A DNA stretch of 64,000 nucleotides from Cryobacterium sp. PH29-G1 (GTDB lineage: Bacteria; Actinomycetota; Actinomycetes; Actinomycetales; Microbacteriaceae): positions 310,001 through 374,000 of the forward strand of contig NZ_JASISY010000003.1 of the NCBI RefSeq assembly GCF_030063365.1. The letters run 5' to 3'. The notes beneath the pieces were generated by a model, which did not search any database, was not told the DNA's origin, and saw nothing but the letters and a program-made list of their open reading frames with translations. The first letter of the stretch is position 1. Every line of letters begins with the position of its first letter. Both the position numbers and the translations under genes were made by a program. Shown piece by piece: positions 44,089-53,057 of this stretch.

Positions 44089-45843
44089 CTAATGATCTTC
44101 ATGTCTCACGAGCGTCCGTTCGGGGACGTTTTGGGCTGGGCGGTCGGTGAGCCTCAGGGCGTATAAGACATCGGGGTGGGGTGCCAGGGCGGTGAGGTTC
44201 CCGTCTGGGTCGCGGGGATAGCAGGCGAGCTGGCGGCGGATGAGTAGCCAGCTGCGCCCCGTGGGGCTTTTATGTCGATCGCAGGGCGGGATGGCGCTCA
44301 GGTGGTCGTGGAGCAGGTGGAGGACGCTAGCGGCGGTGTCTTCGGTCAGTGGGCGTCGCCCGTGCCAATGGTCGTGAGCATGGTTGTTTGCCGCTGGCTT
44401 GGCGTGGTCGCGGCGGGTCGATGCTGGCTGGCTGGGTTGGCCGAGGATCTGTGATGTTGGTGGTTGTCCTGCTGGCAGCGAAGCAGCGGTATGAACGGGT
44501 GGGGCGTCGATCTGGGTGCAGGTGATTGTGATTTGCCAGGTGGCCTCGAGCGTGGGTGGTTGAGCAGGCAGTGCGATCTGACAGTGGTCTGCCGCTGCTT
44601 GGATCCGTTTGTTTGTCGCCGCGGGCGGTTCGAATAGCCGTTGACGGGCGGTGGCGGGGTGCTGCTGCATGGCGAAGGCGGCGGCGGCACGGAGCAACGG
44701 GCGCGCCGCGACCGGCACGTGGAAGACAGCCCAGGTCGAAACGGTCGGCGCCGTCTGGGTGATCAGGTTTGGCGCCTTTTTGGTGATCTGGGGCCGCCAT
44801 GCCAGTCGTAGAGCAGCGAGGTCTGGGCGCTGGTGGGCCAGTGTTGCGTAGCTCATCACCTGCGGCGATATGCCGGTGAATAGTGCGGTGGCCATGCCTG
44901 CGGCGACCATGGGGTGGGCCACGCCCGTACGGATCCGTTGCAGGATGTCTTGGCTGAACGGCACAGTATTCAGTCCCGGCCCGCTCAGGACGTCCATGAG
45001 GTCGCGAGCTGGGGGAATGCCCAGCAGTAGCCCGTGTTCCCAGAACCCGGCCTGGGCACCGCGTAGCCGGGCCAGTGTGTGAGCGCGGGTAGGGCTGTCA
45101 TTCACCAGCCCGGTGAGGAACAGCTGCACGTGCTCCGTGCCAGTCCAAGTCTCCGCGGGTGCGGGGCGGCTTAACCAGTCGCAGGCTGTCTGGTGCCCGT
45201 GCTGGTAGGCGGCATCGACCCGTGCGAAGTCCGCAGCGTCGAGCCGCCGGTACGCCTCGGCACGGAAGTGCGCAACGCCGGCCGCGGGTAGGTCCGGCAG
45301 GTGGTCGGTGTCTGGGCGGTCAGACTGCGGTTCCGATCTGATCAGGGGTGGGTGGGCTGGCTCGTGCGGGGCGAGGGCCTGTGCCAAGTCTGTGAGCACG
45401 TGGTGCTCAATTCCGGTCAGGACGGCACCTAGGGATTTCGGGACCTGCCGGGTGTGGCAGACCAACATCAGGCGGGTACCGGTGTGTTGGCACAGCCCGA
45501 CCAGGTGATTCCAGGTGCCGTCCGAGAGTCGATCGGCGCGAAGCACGATCAGGTCGGTGACCTGATCGGTGACCATCCATGCGGCCACGGCTTGCCAGGG
45601 GCGTACTTCCCCGGTCAGATGTTCAGCCTGAAGCCGGGTCACCGGCCGGGCCAGGGCGACCAGCACGTCGTAAACGAACGCCGTGGGGCTCGAGGTTGCG
45701 GGCGTGGGATGCACCACGACCCGTCCGCGGGCCGGGTCGTGGTGCTCCAGCAGGCTCACCGTCACGCGGACGTCGTCCGTGGGGTCCATCAGGACCCGAA
45801 CCGGCGCCGGTGCATCCGGGCGGGTGGCACGCTCACCCACCAC
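44089..45843 (-). CDS. Third transposition protein, unknown family
   Basis: 584 residues from the GTG at 45843 (45840 also possible), overlapping the AAA gene stop; the open frame extends 18 codons further upstream. N-terminal ~200 residues look like a P-loop-less nucleotide or RecA-like fold (VTDQVTDLIVLRADRL; RLMLVCHTRQVPKSLG, similar in style to TniB/TnsC ATPase strands). The rest is helical, and residues ~430-530 are His/Pro/Gln-rich. No TniQ zinc finger is seen. Position after the transposase and ATPase suggests a target-selection role analogous to TniQ/TnsD, but this is inference. Confidence 0.75.
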   Translation of the reverse strand: MVGERATRPDAPAPVRVLMDPTDDVRVTVSLLEHHDPARGRVVVHPTPATSSPTAFVYDVLVALARPVTRLQAEHLTGEVRPWQAVAAWMVTDQVTDLIVLRADRLSDGTWNHLVGLCQHTGTRLMLVCHTRQVPKSLGAVLTGIEHHVLTDLAQALAPHEPAHPPLIRSEPQSDRPDTDHLPDLPAAGVAHFRAEAYRRLDAADFARVDAAYQHGHQTACDWLSRPAPAETWTGTEHVQLFLTGLVNDSPTRAHTLARLRGAQAGFWEHGLLLGIPPARDLMDVLSGPGLNTVPFSQDILQRIRTGVAHPMVAAGMATALFTGISPQVMSYATLAHQRPDLAALRLAWRPQITKKAPNLITQTAPTVSTWAVFHVPVAARPLLRAAAAFAMQQHPATARQRLFEPPAATNKRIQAAADHCQIALPAQPPTLEATWQITITCTQIDAPPVHTAASLPAGQPPTSQILGQPSQPASTRRDHAKPAANNHAHDHWHGRRPLTEDTAASVLHLLHDHLSAIPPCDRHKSPTGRSWLLIRRQLACYPRDPDGNLTALAPHPDVLYALRLTDRPAQNVPERTLVRHEDH

Positions 45844-46603
45844 TGCCGCCCAGTCGGCTGAAGACCCATTGCAGGACCTCCCGGTCGGGACGCTCACGTT
45901 CGAGGCGGTCCAGCGCGGTCACCAGGTGGGCGGTGATCTTCGACCAGGCCCGGAAGTTGCCGTGTCCGGCGTGGACGTCGGTGTAGACGATGTCCTCCGG
46001 GTCGGCGTCGGCCCAGACCCGGTGGTAGGCCGGGATCACGGCCAAGACCTGCTCGCGGGTCAGGCGCCGAAACTCCTGCCAGACGTAGACGCGGCTGGAG
46101 AGCATCGGTTCTCGGCGCAACACCTGGTAGCAGTCGCCGCCACCGACAAAGACGATCGCGATGTCGGTGCGCCGGTCGTCCCACAGGTGCCGCCACAGCT
46201 CAAAGCACTCCCGTGAGAGCCACTGAGCTTCATCGCACACCAACACGCGGAACCGTTCAGACAAGACGTCTTTGAGGAGGGCATCGAACTCGATCGGGCG
46301 TGATGGTGGGGTTCCGCTGACCCCGAGGGCCTCGAACAGGACGTGGCGGATGTCGCGTGGGGTGGGCCGAGCCCGGAACTGCACCCGGCACACGTCGGCT
46401 GGCGCCAGTGCCCGCAGTGACGTGTTGACCGACAGCGTCTTCCCCAACCCGGCGTCACCGTGCACACACATCATCGCTTTGGCTGCCATGACGTCGACCA
46501 GGTTGTCCTGCAGCATCAGCAGGGCCTCGGTCGCCACCACATTCGCCCCTGCCAAGCCGAGATAGTGATCGTCTCGCTCGTCGATGTCCGCCGACGCACT
46601 CAC
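45833..46603 (-). CDS. TniB/TnsC-like AAA ATPase of the transposon
   Basis: 256 residues. Walker A is VHGDAGLGKTLS near residue 50; Walker B is LVCDEAQWLSRE near residue 120; sensor 1 is IAIVFVGGGD. It is the size of TniB/MuB-type regulators that bind target DNA and activate the transposase. Its start overlaps the transposase stop, and its stop lies within the start of the third gene, so all three are co-translated. Confidence 0.9.
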   Translation of the reverse strand: MSASADIDERDDHYLGLAGANVVATEALLMLQDNLVDVMAAKAMMCVHGDAGLGKTLSVNTSLRALAPADVCRVQFRARPTPRDIRHVLFEALGVSGTPPSRPIEFDALLKDVLSERFRVLVCDEAQWLSRECFELWRHLWDDRRTDIAIVFVGGGDCYQVLRREPMLSSRVYVWQEFRRLTREQVLAVIPAYHRVWADADPEDIVYTDVHAGHGNFRAWSKITAHLVTALDRLERERPDREVLQWVFSRLGGSGG

Positions 46604-48132
46604 CGGCCTTGGCCCCCGCCGATGTCTTCACCCAAGGCACGGGTGGTCTTCTCGCGCGGGGAACGGGGCAAGACCCAGCCCGGCGCTGGCGGACGTAACG
46701 GCACCAACAGGGGCCGGGCTGCAGCCTGCAGCTGCTGATCATCGGCGTCCGACAGCTCGGCCGTCGCCTGCGCGACGGTGACTGCGCTGATCGGTTGCGG
46801 GGGCGCCGCGGTGGTCGCCGCGGCATACCGAATCCGGCGGGCTTTCTCCGCCGCGCGCAGGTCTGCCTGCAATTGCCGGCGGCGAGCCTCGCGGGAGCGG
46901 CGCAGCTCACCAATCTGCTCACTGCTGGCCATATCAGCGAGCGTCGCGGCACCCAGGTGCTCCCCGGTGCTGGCGTCGAACACCTCGACCTCGTGCTCGT
47001 GGTGGGGCATATGTCGCAGCCGCACCTGGCGGCTGACCTGCCCGGTCATCCACGCGGCGACGTACTGGCGCGCCCGCCACGAGACACCCTTCGTGGTGAT
47101 CTTTCGGGTGCGCCCATCGTCCTCCAGGGTGAGCAGCCGCAGGTCGCCGGCAGGCACCGTGTTCAGCGGAGTTGGGTCATCCAGCCACGCCTGCAGCGGT
47201 GTCATGCCTTCCAGAACAGGCATCTGGTGCTCGGTGTTCCACCACCGCACCCAGCCCAGCAACTCGGCGACGAACGCCTCGAATGTCAACGCCGGCGCAT
47301 CCGGATCGATCGATCTGCCATTGGCTAACTTCTGTGCGCCGGTATAGCGGGGCAGGCCCGCAAAAAACATCTGCACGGACGCCCCATTCACCGTCTCCAC
47401 CGTGCCTTTCAAGTGCGGTGTATACGCAGGCAGAGGCACGACCCTCACGGCGAAACCTGCCAGGACGCTGCGTACAGTGTCGGAGAGGAAATCCTTCCCC
47501 CGGTCTACCCGTACTCTTTCGGGTAGCCCACCTGGCGGCCCGTACGGCACCTCGAGGGTGATCGCTGCACGCAACGCCGCCAAGATACTCTCCCTGGACG
47601 GCGCCCCCGGTGTGATTGCCGTGCCGCACACCGCGTTCGTGCCAACGTCGACGAACCATGTCACCCATGGTTTGACCAGCCGGCCCTCGACGTCGACCTC
47701 AACGGGAGCCTCAACATGATCGGACTCCCACGTCTCATTGCGGTGCATTCGCGGACGTTGCAGGAATACGTCATGCGCACGCCGGGCACGTTCACCGTGG
47801 CGCAAGCCCGCCCTATCTCCCCGCAGGATGTCCCGTTCCACGGCCCGCTGCAGGGTCTGCCGGCTCACCGCCACAGTCCCCGCGCTCGTGGCCACCTCAA
47901 CGAGCTCGCGGTGCACAGCGCAGATGTTGCCACGCCAGAACGCGAGCCGTTCACGCAGCAGATCCGTGACCATGAAATGGTCGCGTGTCGCCTGGTTGAG
48001 GTCATCGCTGCTTCGGGCCCGCTCGATCCACCGCCACACGGTCCGCTGCGACACGGCCAGCACCTCCGCCGCCAGCAGCACGTTCTCCGTCGTCAGCCGA
48101 CCTTCACCATCCAAGACCATCAGCCGCCGCAC
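46600..48132 (-). CDS. Mu/TniA/TnsB-like DDE transposase
   Basis: 510 residues. An N-terminal HTH (~10-40, VLAVSQRTVWRWIERAR) is followed by the rve integrase core. The catalytic acids are Asp138 in WESDHVEAP, Asp210 in RVRVDRGKDFL and Glu246 in LKGTVETVNG. A Mu-type C-terminal beta-barrel (~300-390, RKITTKGVSWRARQYV) follows. It cuts and joins the transposon ends, where five 21-bp repeats are its likely binding sites. Confidence 0.93.
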   Translation of the reverse strand: MRRLMVLDGEGRLTTENVLLAAEVLAVSQRTVWRWIERARSSDDLNQATRDHFMVTDLLRERLAFWRGNICAVHRELVEVATSAGTVAVSRQTLQRAVERDILRGDRAGLRHGERARRAHDVFLQRPRMHRNETWESDHVEAPVEVDVEGRLVKPWVTWFVDVGTNAVCGTAITPGAPSRESILAALRAAITLEVPYGPPGGLPERVRVDRGKDFLSDTVRSVLAGFAVRVVPLPAYTPHLKGTVETVNGASVQMFFAGLPRYTGAQKLANGRSIDPDAPALTFEAFVAELLGWVRWWNTEHQMPVLEGMTPLQAWLDDPTPLNTVPAGDLRLLTLEDDGRTRKITTKGVSWRARQYVAAWMTGQVSRQVRLRHMPHHEHEVEVFDASTGEHLGAATLADMASSEQIGELRRSREARRRQLQADLRAAEKARRIRYAAATTAAPPQPISAVTVAQATAELSDADDQQLQAAARPLLVPLRPPAPGWVLPRSPREKTTRALGEDIGGGQGR

Positions 48133-48260
48133 CGCCGCACCGCCGCCTCACGCGGAAACCGATCCCGCGCCCCCGAGTCCTGTCCGCCCATCATCGACTC
48201 CTTCTGCCGACCACCAGATCACCACGGTGATCAACGATCCTACTGGGACGAGCGCGCAGC

Positions 48261-48342
48261 CTACTGACATCGACATGAGCAGATTAGTGACATCAGGATG
48301 AGCAGATTCCGCGGATTACTGACACCGAGATGAGCATTCTCA
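48261..48342 (-). repeat. Right end of the transposon: three transposase-binding repeats
   Basis: On the minus strand the end starts TGAGAATG at 48342; repeats lie at 48316-48336, 48284-48304 and 48261-48281. Two sites left and three right give the asymmetric ends typical of Tn7-like elements. Confidence 0.85.
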
Positions 48343-49409
48343 GCACGTGCCGTTTCCCCGGCTGCGACCGCCCGGCGGCGGCCGGGGAGTCCGGCTCGGG
48401 CCGGCCGCCCGAGTACTGCGACGACCCCGCCCACAACCGGGCCGCTGCGTGGCGTGCCCGCCAGGCGCAGCGCGGCACTGTCACGGCGCCGTCCAAGGTC
48501 GACGGCCGGCCCGTGGACTCTGCTCGGCAGCGCGCGAGCGAGATCCGGTCGCAGGTGTCCGGGATGATCGAACACCTCGAAGGACAGCTGCGCGTCCTCG
48601 TCGAGGAGCTCGGCACGGTGGGGGACCTCGACGCCGCCGAGGCACAAGCCGAGTCCGTGGCCAGCGACGCGGCCGAAGCGGTCGCATCGGCCACAGCCCG
48701 CGCCACCCGGGCCGAGCAGGCTGGGCGTCGTGCGGAAGCCGAACGCACGGACGCTGATGCCCTCACCGCTGAAGCGATTGCGGGCAGTGAACTCCTCGAG
48801 CGCACGCTGGCCGAAGCGCACGCGAGCGCGGCGGCCACCGAGGCGGCGCGCGTGCAACTCGTCGAAGAACTCGCCGACGCGGTTGCTGCTGCGGCAGCGG
48901 ACCGCGAGAGCAACCGCACCACGGTGGCGGGCCTTGAAACAGAACTCACCACGGTGCGGGGGAGCCTGGCCGAGGCGCAGCGCGACCACGCTGCCACCGC
49001 TGCGCGGCTTGTCACCATGACCGCTACCGCGGCCACGGCGGAGAGCCGGGCGACGACGGCCGTGGCGACGGCTGCCGCCGCCGCAGAACGCGCCGAGCGG
49101 GCAGAGGCCCAGGTGCAGTCCGGGCGTGACCAGGTCGACGCTCTCCGCACGGAACTGTCCGCAGAACGTGACCGTGCCGGGGCTGCGGCCTCGCAGGTCG
49201 CCGTGCTGACCATCGAACGCGACAATGCCCTGGCCGCGGTCATACGCGAACGGCAATACGCGGACCAACGCATTGCCGACCTTCGCGCCTACGAGCGAGA
49301 AGAGCAGAGCACCGAGAGCACCGGCCCACACGCCGCCGACTCGACGGCACCCGCGGCGAAGAAAAAAGCCACGAGCGCCTCACGGACCGACGACCAGGCG
49401 AACTCCTAA
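48330..49409 (+). CDS. KfrA-like coiled-coil DNA-binding protein with altered N-terminus
   Basis: 359 residues. The first four codons (MSIL) come from the transposon end, so the native start was displaced. The N-terminus has a possible zinc site: C7-x4-C12 in CRFPGCD and C-x4-H in YCDDPAHN. From ~60 to ~310 it is an almost unbroken Ala/Glu/Arg coiled coil with heptads, as in KfrA. KfrA-type proteins organise plasmid DNA and repress their own gene. The tail is Lys/Ala-rich. Expression from a transposon-supplied ATG without a clear ribosome binding site is uncertain. Confidence 0.7.
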   Translation: MSILSTCRFPGCDRPAAAGESGSGRPPEYCDDPAHNRAAAWRARQAQRGTVTAPSKVDGRPVDSARQRASEIRSQVSGMIEHLEGQLRVLVEELGTVGDLDAAEAQAESVASDAAEAVASATARATRAEQAGRRAEAERTDADALTAEAIAGSELLERTLAEAHASAAATEAARVQLVEELADAVAAAAADRESNRTTVAGLETELTTVRGSLAEAQRDHAATAARLVTMTATAATAESRATTAVATAAAAAERAERAEAQVQSGRDQVDALRTELSAERDRAGAAASQVAVLTIERDNALAAVIRERQYADQRIADLRAYEREEQSTESTGPHAADSTAPAAKKKATSASRTDDQANS

Positions 49410-49585
49410 CCGGGCCCGCGCCTCACAGACCAACGCTCTCGGCTGCTGATTCTCTCTCCCAGCCGGGGGCGTTTCTGTAACCCATGACCCGGCAGTTGGC
49501 GCCGGACTGCATGCGTCAGGTGCGAATCCTCACCGACTCCGTCAGAGGCTTTCTGCCGGGGGAGTGTTCCCAGTACCATTTCGCC

Positions 49586-49753
49586 ATGGACAAGTCACGG
49601 CTGGGTCGATGCCCCAAATGCGGGGAAATGGTCAACGTGTACACGTTGGAAGACGGCACGGTGTACCTCGGGTGCGACGAACTTGCCTGCTTATGGGCGT
49701 CCCACTTGGAGTCGATGCCTGTTGAGGAATATGAGGGACAAGAGGACGGATGA
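49586..49753 (+). CDS. Small zinc-ribbon protein
   Basis: 55 residues from the ATG at 49586. Four cysteines in the pattern CPKC...GCDELAC (CxxC-x18-Cx4C) suggest one zinc ribbon. The ribbon is followed by an acidic C-terminus. An in-frame upstream extension to 49484 has no domain. The gene stands between the KfrA-like gene and the convergent PLD-like gene. Function unknown; similar ribbons occur as small accessory proteins on actinobacterial elements. Confidence 0.6.
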   Translation: MDKSRLGRCPKCGEMVNVYTLEDGTVYLGCDELACLWASHLESMPVEEYEGQEDG

Positions 49754-49772
49754 TCATCAGCCCACTCAGCGC

Positions 49773-50459
49773 TCAGAACACTATCTTCGCGAGCTCTTGC
49801 ATGATCGCGGCCACGTCGCCGCTCCTCAGCTCATCGATGAAGAAGAGCTTGCTGCCAAGCCCATTCAATGACGCGCCGACCACTACGCCGCGCGACTCCT
49901 CAGCGATCCAGAAGCGGTCATGGAAGTCCTCGGACTTGTGAACCACGAGGGAAACACCGGGTTTCAGAGAATGTAGGTGTTCCGTCGTTGTTGCAACTAT
50001 CCGTGTGTTCGCCTTCTTATTGACGACGCATCGCACGGTCGCATCCGCGTTGAGCAGCGGAGCGATGAGATCCGCCAGGAATTCGGCGTACTCCTCTTCG
50101 CCTAGGGATGGCGTCGGAGGAAACAGATACGGGTCGATGATGATCAGGTCGTTTGCTGGGCCGAGACGAGCGAGTCGCTCTGCCACGAACTGCTGGGCCG
50201 TCCGGTACGACGCCTTTGGCGAGATGTCTTCTTGCAGCCGAACGAACCTGAGGAACGCGTGCGCGCCTTCGGCTCGCAGCTTTGTTTGGACGTCTTCAAG
50301 CGAATACTGTTTCGTCGAGAAGGGCATCGTATATCCCAGCGCGTTGACGAGTTCATTGATGCGCATCAGGTCTCGATACTTCGGATGAGGACGAATCTCA
50401 AAGCGCGCATCTGCGTAGTCGATCACCGAGTCGTCCAGATCGTCGCTTTTCATCCTCAA
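49773..50459 (-). CDS. Phospholipase D-like (PLD-fold) protein of the type III R-M operon
   Basis: 228 residues. The C-terminal half has strands like the PLD-like/MIT-C fold: DLIIIDPYLF, then VSLVVHKSEDFHDRFWI and GVVVGASLNGLGSKLFFIDE. The usual HxK motif is replaced by HDRFW, so nuclease activity is uncertain. It starts 30 bp after the res stop on the same strand, suggesting the third gene of the mod-res operon. It may be a nuclease or sensor partner of the system (inference). Confidence 0.6.
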   Translation of the reverse strand: MRMKSDDLDDSVIDYADARFEIRPHPKYRDLMRINELVNALGYTMPFSTKQYSLEDVQTKLRAEGAHAFLRFVRLQEDISPKASYRTAQQFVAERLARLGPANDLIIIDPYLFPPTPSLGEEEYAEFLADLIAPLLNADATVRCVVNKKANTRIVATTTEHLHSLKPGVSLVVHKSEDFHDRFWIAEESRGVVVGASLNGLGSKLFFIDELRSGDVAAIMQELAKIVF

Positions 50460-50489
50460 TCCGTCTTCCTGTCTGCCTGTCTGCCTCTG

Positions 50490-53057
50490 TCAGTACGCGA
50501 CAGATGCGCCACGGTATGCGGCGTCGGCGTCGATGGCACCCAGCACACTTGTACGCACCTCGGGCTGGGTGAAATCGAGCACACGTAGCTCGCCTTCAAT
50601 CCGCGAGATGGATTCGATGCGGTGGAAACTGTCGCTGTATGTTTCGGCGAACCGCGCCATCCCACGTAGCTTCGCTAGTGCATCGGGCAGCCATGCACCG
50701 TGGGGGTCGACGATGTTAGCCCTCACTCCTGCGGGGGTGTCGACGAAGAAGAGGAAGTCTGGGCGAAGCGTCCGCCATGACCCGAGCGAGTCCTGATACG
50801 CGATGCTCATCGAGTCCCGACCGCCCGTAGGGTTGCGGTACCAGGCGAGCAGGTCGCCGCGCTGGATCTCCGCGTCAAGCACCTGCACCTCATCGGGGTT
50901 GAGCTTCCCAATTGGGAATAAGCCCTTCTCGTCCGAGAGAAGGTGGAGAGGACGATGTTCAACTCTTTGCGTTGACTCTCCGACCGAGCGGCGCGTCTCC
51001 TCCTGCCGGTTCTTAGGTAGAGCCATCGAGATCAGCTGTGGGTCTGTACTCATCGCCGTTATCTCGGCGTACAGGCTTTGGCGAGACTCGGACAGCGTCT
51101 TTATCGCAACCCGTTGCTGGCCTAGCCACTCTGACGAGATCGAGTCAGCGGCGATATCGAGCGCTGGCCGCGTCTGCGGCAACATCGAGAGCCCGGCGAC
51201 GCGAACGTGTGCATCACGGAGCACCTCCTCCTCATCTGCATCGGCTGCGAGGTGATCGATGTAGGTTCGTGCGATGTCCGGAGTGATCGTGCGTGCAGCG
51301 TTGCGATACGAGTCCTGAATGGCGCGGTCATCGGCTGCTTCGGTCCAGGCTGCGTCGATACGCAGGCCGTGGCGCGCACGTCCACGTACTGTGCCGCCAG
51401 CGACCGTGAGGACGTCCGCCTCAGCCTTCCTCAACTCCTTCGGATACTGTGCGGCCAGTCCGTTTAGAACGCCGTGGAGCCTCTCGTGTGCGATGCGACC
51501 TGCTTCGTGGACCAGTCCATCAGCGGCGAGTGCGTGAGCGAGCGATGTCAGCCGCTTGATCGGGTTGGCGTGCTTACGCGGCAATGTCTCGGCCGGCAAC
51601 TCGGTGAACAATTCCCACACCTCGTCCGGAACCATTCCGTTCGGCGTCATGAGCTGCGGATCTATGAGGACCCGCTGGCCTGTCCCCGTCCCGGTATCCG
51701 TGAGGTCGTTGCCCATAATCTGTTCCAACACGCGACTGGCGGTCACCTTGTTGAAGCGTGGCAGGATGCACTCGACGCTGTTCAGGAGGTTATCGCCCTC
51801 GACTCGGCGTGCCAGGGGCGATCGAACCATACGGCCGAGCAGCTGTGTGATGTGCGTCTCGTCCACCGCGGGCCGGAACGACACCATCACCTCGGCGCGG
51901 GGGCAGTCCCAACCAGTGCTAATCGCGTCCTTAGCGAGAAGGACCCGGATGTATGTCGCGTCCTCGACGCGCTCGGGAGACACATACGGAACGCTGTGGG
52001 GACCAAACGTCTGCGCGGTGTGGTCGCCGAAAACATGCGCGATCGCATCCGATCCAAGTTCTGGCCACTCGTCCCGAATCACGTCGATGGCAGACGCTAC
52101 CTCCGCCGGGGCAGGCTTGTTCGGCACTTGCAAGACGAGCAGCGGCTTAACAGCCTCGGCCTCGGCCTCGTCCTGAGCTGCGGCGTATGCGGCCCAGGCC
52201 GCGGAGATCTCCTTGACCTTCCGGACTCCGCGCCGGAGGAGCACGGTGCTGAAGTCGCCGGTCTCTGCGGGGAAGTCGAGGACGATGTCGTCCTTCAGGA
52301 GACCGGATTCCTGAATACGCACAGGGTCGACTGTGATCGTGCGAAGGTGAACGCGGTTGTCCTGCACTTCGGCCGCATGCATGGCATGCTCGAACCGTTG
52401 CACAGTCGCGGAAATACCCCACACGATAGGCATGGGCGGGACGCCGCTGTGCCCATTGATGAGGCGTTTGACGATGGTCGGCGTGTCCGATGAGGACCGC
52501 TTTCCCATGCCTCGGTGCGCCTCGTCGAGAACCATGTAAAGAGTGAGGTTCGGGTCCTCGATCGTGTTCCGCAGTGTGTCCCAAATAGTGAACGGCACAG
52601 TGTCAGGGTGTGAATCTATGCCCGAGAGGGTGTTTGAATCGTCATGCCCACGCACGAGGAGGCTCTTGCGAGACAGCTTCGAGGTGTTGAGGAAATAGAC
52701 GTGACCAGCCTGAAGCTTTGGATACCGGAACGGATGTTCAACGGTCACTAGCCGGTTGCGGAGTCTGTCGGACGCTTGGTCTAGACGATGTCTGGTCTGT
52801 TGATTCAACGAGGGATCATCACTGAACCACAAGACGACCGCGCCTGGATCGGGTACCACATCGAAGTCGTCACTTCCCCAGAAAAGCGCCTCAATGACAC
52901 CGGCGGCCATGACAGTCTTGCCCGCACCGGTCGTGGCTGTCAGAGCGACGGACGAGACGCGCGGACGCGCGCCATGGTAGAACTCACGCGCGTCCGCGAG
53001 CTCCCGAAGTGTGTCACCGACGGCGTCGCCCTGGTAGTCCTTCAGCGTGAAGCGCAT
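50490..53057 (-). CDS. res: Type III restriction endonuclease subunit Res
   Basis: 855 residues. The SF2 helicase motor has Walker A TATTGAGKTVMAA near residue 45 and motif II VLDEAHRGMG near residue 175; motif VI is ITQLLGRMVRSPLARR near residue 410. The C-terminal nuclease region has RPDFLFFVDTPAGVRANIVDPHG, a PD-(D/E)xK-like arrangement. It translocates along DNA and cleaves unmethylated sites together with Mod. The start overlaps the mod stop by one base (TGATG). Confidence 0.93.
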   Translation of the reverse strand: MRFTLKDYQGDAVGDTLRELADAREFYHGARPRVSSVALTATTGAGKTVMAAGVIEALFWGSDDFDVVPDPGAVVLWFSDDPSLNQQTRHRLDQASDRLRNRLVTVEHPFRYPKLQAGHVYFLNTSKLSRKSLLVRGHDDSNTLSGIDSHPDTVPFTIWDTLRNTIEDPNLTLYMVLDEAHRGMGKRSSSDTPTIVKRLINGHSGVPPMPIVWGISATVQRFEHAMHAAEVQDNRVHLRTITVDPVRIQESGLLKDDIVLDFPAETGDFSTVLLRRGVRKVKEISAAWAAYAAAQDEAEAEAVKPLLVLQVPNKPAPAEVASAIDVIRDEWPELGSDAIAHVFGDHTAQTFGPHSVPYVSPERVEDATYIRVLLAKDAISTGWDCPRAEVMVSFRPAVDETHITQLLGRMVRSPLARRVEGDNLLNSVECILPRFNKVTASRVLEQIMGNDLTDTGTGTGQRVLIDPQLMTPNGMVPDEVWELFTELPAETLPRKHANPIKRLTSLAHALAADGLVHEAGRIAHERLHGVLNGLAAQYPKELRKAEADVLTVAGGTVRGRARHGLRIDAAWTEAADDRAIQDSYRNAARTITPDIARTYIDHLAADADEEEVLRDAHVRVAGLSMLPQTRPALDIAADSISSEWLGQQRVAIKTLSESRQSLYAEITAMSTDPQLISMALPKNRQEETRRSVGESTQRVEHRPLHLLSDEKGLFPIGKLNPDEVQVLDAEIQRGDLLAWYRNPTGGRDSMSIAYQDSLGSWRTLRPDFLFFVDTPAGVRANIVDPHGAWLPDALAKLRGMARFAETYSDSFHRIESISRIEGELRVLDFTQPEVRTSVLGAIDADAAYRGASVAY

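Larger units (their letters stand above)
43993..48342 (-). mobile_element. Mu/Tn7-like three-gene transposon, 4.35 kb
   Basis: The outer ends are inverted copies of TGAGAATGCTCATCTC. Each end carries 21-bp transposase-type sites of the form TGCTCAT-N5-TGTCAGTAA: two on the left (43999, 44022) and three on the right (minus strand: 48316-48336, 48284-48304, 48261-48281). GCAC flanks both ends. Inside are a DDE transposase, an AAA ATPase and a large third protein, in one operon. Ends and genes all agree, so this is a complete element. Confidence 0.9.
23279..49753. mobile_element. Integrative and conjugative element, core region (right end not found)
   Basis: The region begins at tRNA-Met and a tyrosine integrase and carries an excisionase-like protein, replication initiator with iterons, SSB, relaxase, coupling protein and a type IV secretion operon. 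That combination defines an ICE. The cargo from 49.7 to about 63 kb probably belongs to the same island, but no second copy of the tRNA-Met 3' end was seen in the window, so the right boundary is unknown. Confidence 0.85.
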
